5,782 nt of DNA, from assembly GCA_015486895.1 (NCBI GenBank), contig WFQT01000406.1:1-5782 (forward strand), in the 5' to 3' direction. Positions 4,349 to 5,782 of the stretch are shown here, in pieces; position 1 is the first letter of the stretch; each line of letters starts with the position of its first letter. Below the pieces are notes generated by a model that had not been told where the DNA came from, did not search any database, and worked only from the letters and a program-made list of their open reading frames with translations. This DNA comes from Anaerolineae bacterium (GTDB lineage: Bacteria; Chloroflexota; Anaerolineae; JAADDB01). The translations under genes were made by a program, and so were the position numbers.

Positions 4349-5782
4349 ATGGAAATTTTGGATTCGTACAAGACACTGTTGTCCGAAATCGGCAAATTGG
4401 ATTCGGCTGCCTCATTATTAGCCTGGGATGAACGTACCTACATCCCGGAAAAAGCTCACGAAGCACGCTCAGATGTCCTGGGGAAGCTATCCAAGATGTC
4501 CTTTGAGCTCTTTACTTCAGACAAAATGGGAGAATACTTGGAACGCCTGAGCGAGGCGGAATTGTTCTCCTCGTTGGGCGAGGTAGACCAGGCCAGTGTC
4601 CGCCGGGTGCGCAAGGATTATCGTCGCTTCCGGGCAATCCCACCAGCGTTATATGAACAGTACACAATTGATCGTTCCCGCAGCGAATTTGCCTGGGAAA
4701 AAGCGCGAGCAGAGGACAACTTTGCCGCTTTTGAACCCCATTTGACGAAAATGGTAGATTATGCTCGGCAGTTCGCCGAGCTGTTCGGCTATGAAGAAAA
4801 CCCATACGACGCTTTATTGGAGGACTACGAGCCGGGGATGACTGCCGCGGAACTAAAAACCATCATTGAGCCGTTGCGCTCTCAGTTGGTTCCTTTTGTA
4901 CAGCAACTGTTAAGTGAGGGAACTCCCCCGGACAACAGCTTTTTGCACGGAAACTTCCCAACAGAGAAGCAAAAAGCGCTTTCCCTGCAAGTGCTGAAAG
5001 CAATGCACTACGATTTTGATGCCGGCAGGCTGGATGTGACAGTGCACCCGTTCACCACTCGCATCGGGCCTAATGACACCCGTATTACCACACGCTATTT
5101 GGAAGACAACCTCCTCTCATCGCTGTTTAGCAGTATTCATGAAGGGGGACATGCTCTTTACGATCAGGGCATTCCCAAGGAGCTTACCTGGAGCGGCTTG
5201 GACGACGGCGCTTCCATGGGAATTCATGAGAGCCAGTCTCGCATGTGGGAGAACATGATAGGACGAAGCCAGGAGTTCTGGACTTTCTTCTATCCCACGT
5301 TAGTGGAAACTTTCCCACAGTTTGCTGACGTGCCGCTGGACAGCTTTTACCGGGCAACGAACCGGGTAGCACCTTCCTTGATCCGCATCGAAGCCGACGA
5401 AGTAACTTATAACCTGCACATTATGCTTCGCTTCGAGTTGGAGGAGGCGTTGTTGAACAGACGCATCGAGGTCAAAGACTTGCCGGATTTGTGGCGGGAC
5501 GCTATGAAGCGCTATTTAGGAGTGGTGCCGGAGAGTGATGCCAACGGCGTCATGCAAGACGTGCACTGGGCAGGGGGGCTCATCGGCTACTTCCCAACAT
5601 ACATGTTGGGCAATCTCTACGCAGCGCAGATTTTCCACACCGCACAACAAGAGATTGACGACCTGCCAGGTAAGATTCGGCGGGGAGAATTGTTGCCGCT
5701 GCGGGAGTGGCTACGCGAGAAAATCCACCGCTTCGGCCGTATCTACGAACCAAAGGATTTGTTACAGCAGGTCACAGGAGAA
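4349..5782 (+). CDS. M32-family metallocarboxypeptidase (carboxypeptidase Taq type), 3' end outside window
   Basis: The window contains 478 codons; family members have about 500-510, so only some 20-30 residues are missing. M32 enzymes are cytoplasmic metal-dependent carboxypeptidases that remove C-terminal residues from peptides with broad specificity. The zinc motif HEGGH is at 264-268 (ligands H264 and H268, catalytic E265), and the third ligand is E294 in HESQSRMWEN, 26 residues on, the spacing I recall for the archaeal Pyrococcus enzyme. Other signatures are LLAWDERTYIP (23-33), HPFTTRIGPNDTRITTRY (233-250), DEVTYNLHIMLRFELE (350-365) and DVHWAGGLIGYFPTYMLG (404-421). No signal peptide or membrane segment is seen. 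ATG 4349 is supported by AGGGAGA (4334-4340) 8 nt upstream and by the normal N-terminus. It has its own promoter and a structured leader. All key residues are intact, so it should be active. Confidence 0.96.
   Translation, partial: MEILDSYKTLLSEIGKLDSAASLLAWDERTYIPEKAHEARSDVLGKLSKMSFELFTSDKMGEYLERLSEAELFSSLGEVDQASVRRVRKDYRRFRAIPPALYEQYTIDRSRSEFAWEKARAEDNFAAFEPHLTKMVDYARQFAELFGYEENPYDALLEDYEPGMTAAELKTIIEPLRSQLVPFVQQLLSEGTPPDNSFLHGNFPTEKQKALSLQVLKAMHYDFDAGRLDVTVHPFTTRIGPNDTRITTRYLEDNLLSSLFSSIHEGGHALYDQGIPKELTWSGLDDGASMGIHESQSRMWENMIGRSQEFWTFFYPTLVETFPQFADVPLDSFYRATNRVAPSLIRIEADEVTYNLHIMLRFELEEALLNRRIEVKDLPDLWRDAMKRYLGVVPESDANGVMQDVHWAGGLIGYFPTYMLGNLYAAQIFHTAQQEIDDLPGKIRRGELLPLREWLREKIHRFGRIYEPKDLLQQVTGE

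Noticed and set aside
4512..4805. 97-aa minus-strand reading frame inside the carboxypeptidase gene
   Set aside because: Antisense to a strongly supported conserved gene, with no recognisable domain.

Overview
The window reads as ordinary chromosomal DNA of a free-living bacterium. The protein sequences and moderate-to-high GC suggest a Chloroflexota (Anaerolineae-like) genome. That is an impression from the menaquinone methyltransferase tail, the GT39-type membrane enzyme and the M32 peptidase, and no marker here proves it. No phage, transposase, CRISPR or toxin-antitoxin gene is visible.

Layout. 3-239 is the C-terminal end of a UbiE/MenG quinone methyltransferase, cut by the left edge. 240-501 is non-coding and holds a decayed palindromic repeat plus a partly duplicated flank. 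502-3956 is a tightly packed co-directional gene set: ubiX flavin prenyltransferase, a small FMN-type split-barrel (PPOX/YhbP-like) protein, a class I SAM methyltransferase and a large GT39/ArnT-like membrane glycosyltransferase. Their junctions are a 2-nt gap, a 17-nt overlap and a 4-nt ATGA overlap, so they are probably one transcript with translational coupling. 3957-4089 is a spacer ending in a rho-independent terminator that serves the minus-strand tRNA-Lys(CUU) gene at 4090-4163. The tRNA gene has a clear sigma70-type promoter. A divergent extended -10 promoter fires right, through a structured leader of about 100 nt, into an M32 metallocarboxypeptidase that starts at 4349 and runs off the right edge.

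How the genes fit together. MenG and UbiX both belong to quinone biosynthesis: UbiX makes the prenylated flavin used by UbiD-type decarboxylases, and MenG does the C-methylation. The PPOX-like protein probably also binds a flavin. The methyltransferase and the membrane glycosyltransferase look like a separate cell-envelope pair that shares the transcript. tRNA-Lys and the carboxypeptidase are unrelated housekeeping genes.

The two places most worth a second look are the carboxypeptidase leader, whose segments can form mutually exclusive pairings including one that would mask the ribosome binding site, and the repeat in front of ubiX, which also leaves a misleading open reading frame fused to that gene. 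I see no strong evidence of a new multi-gene system.
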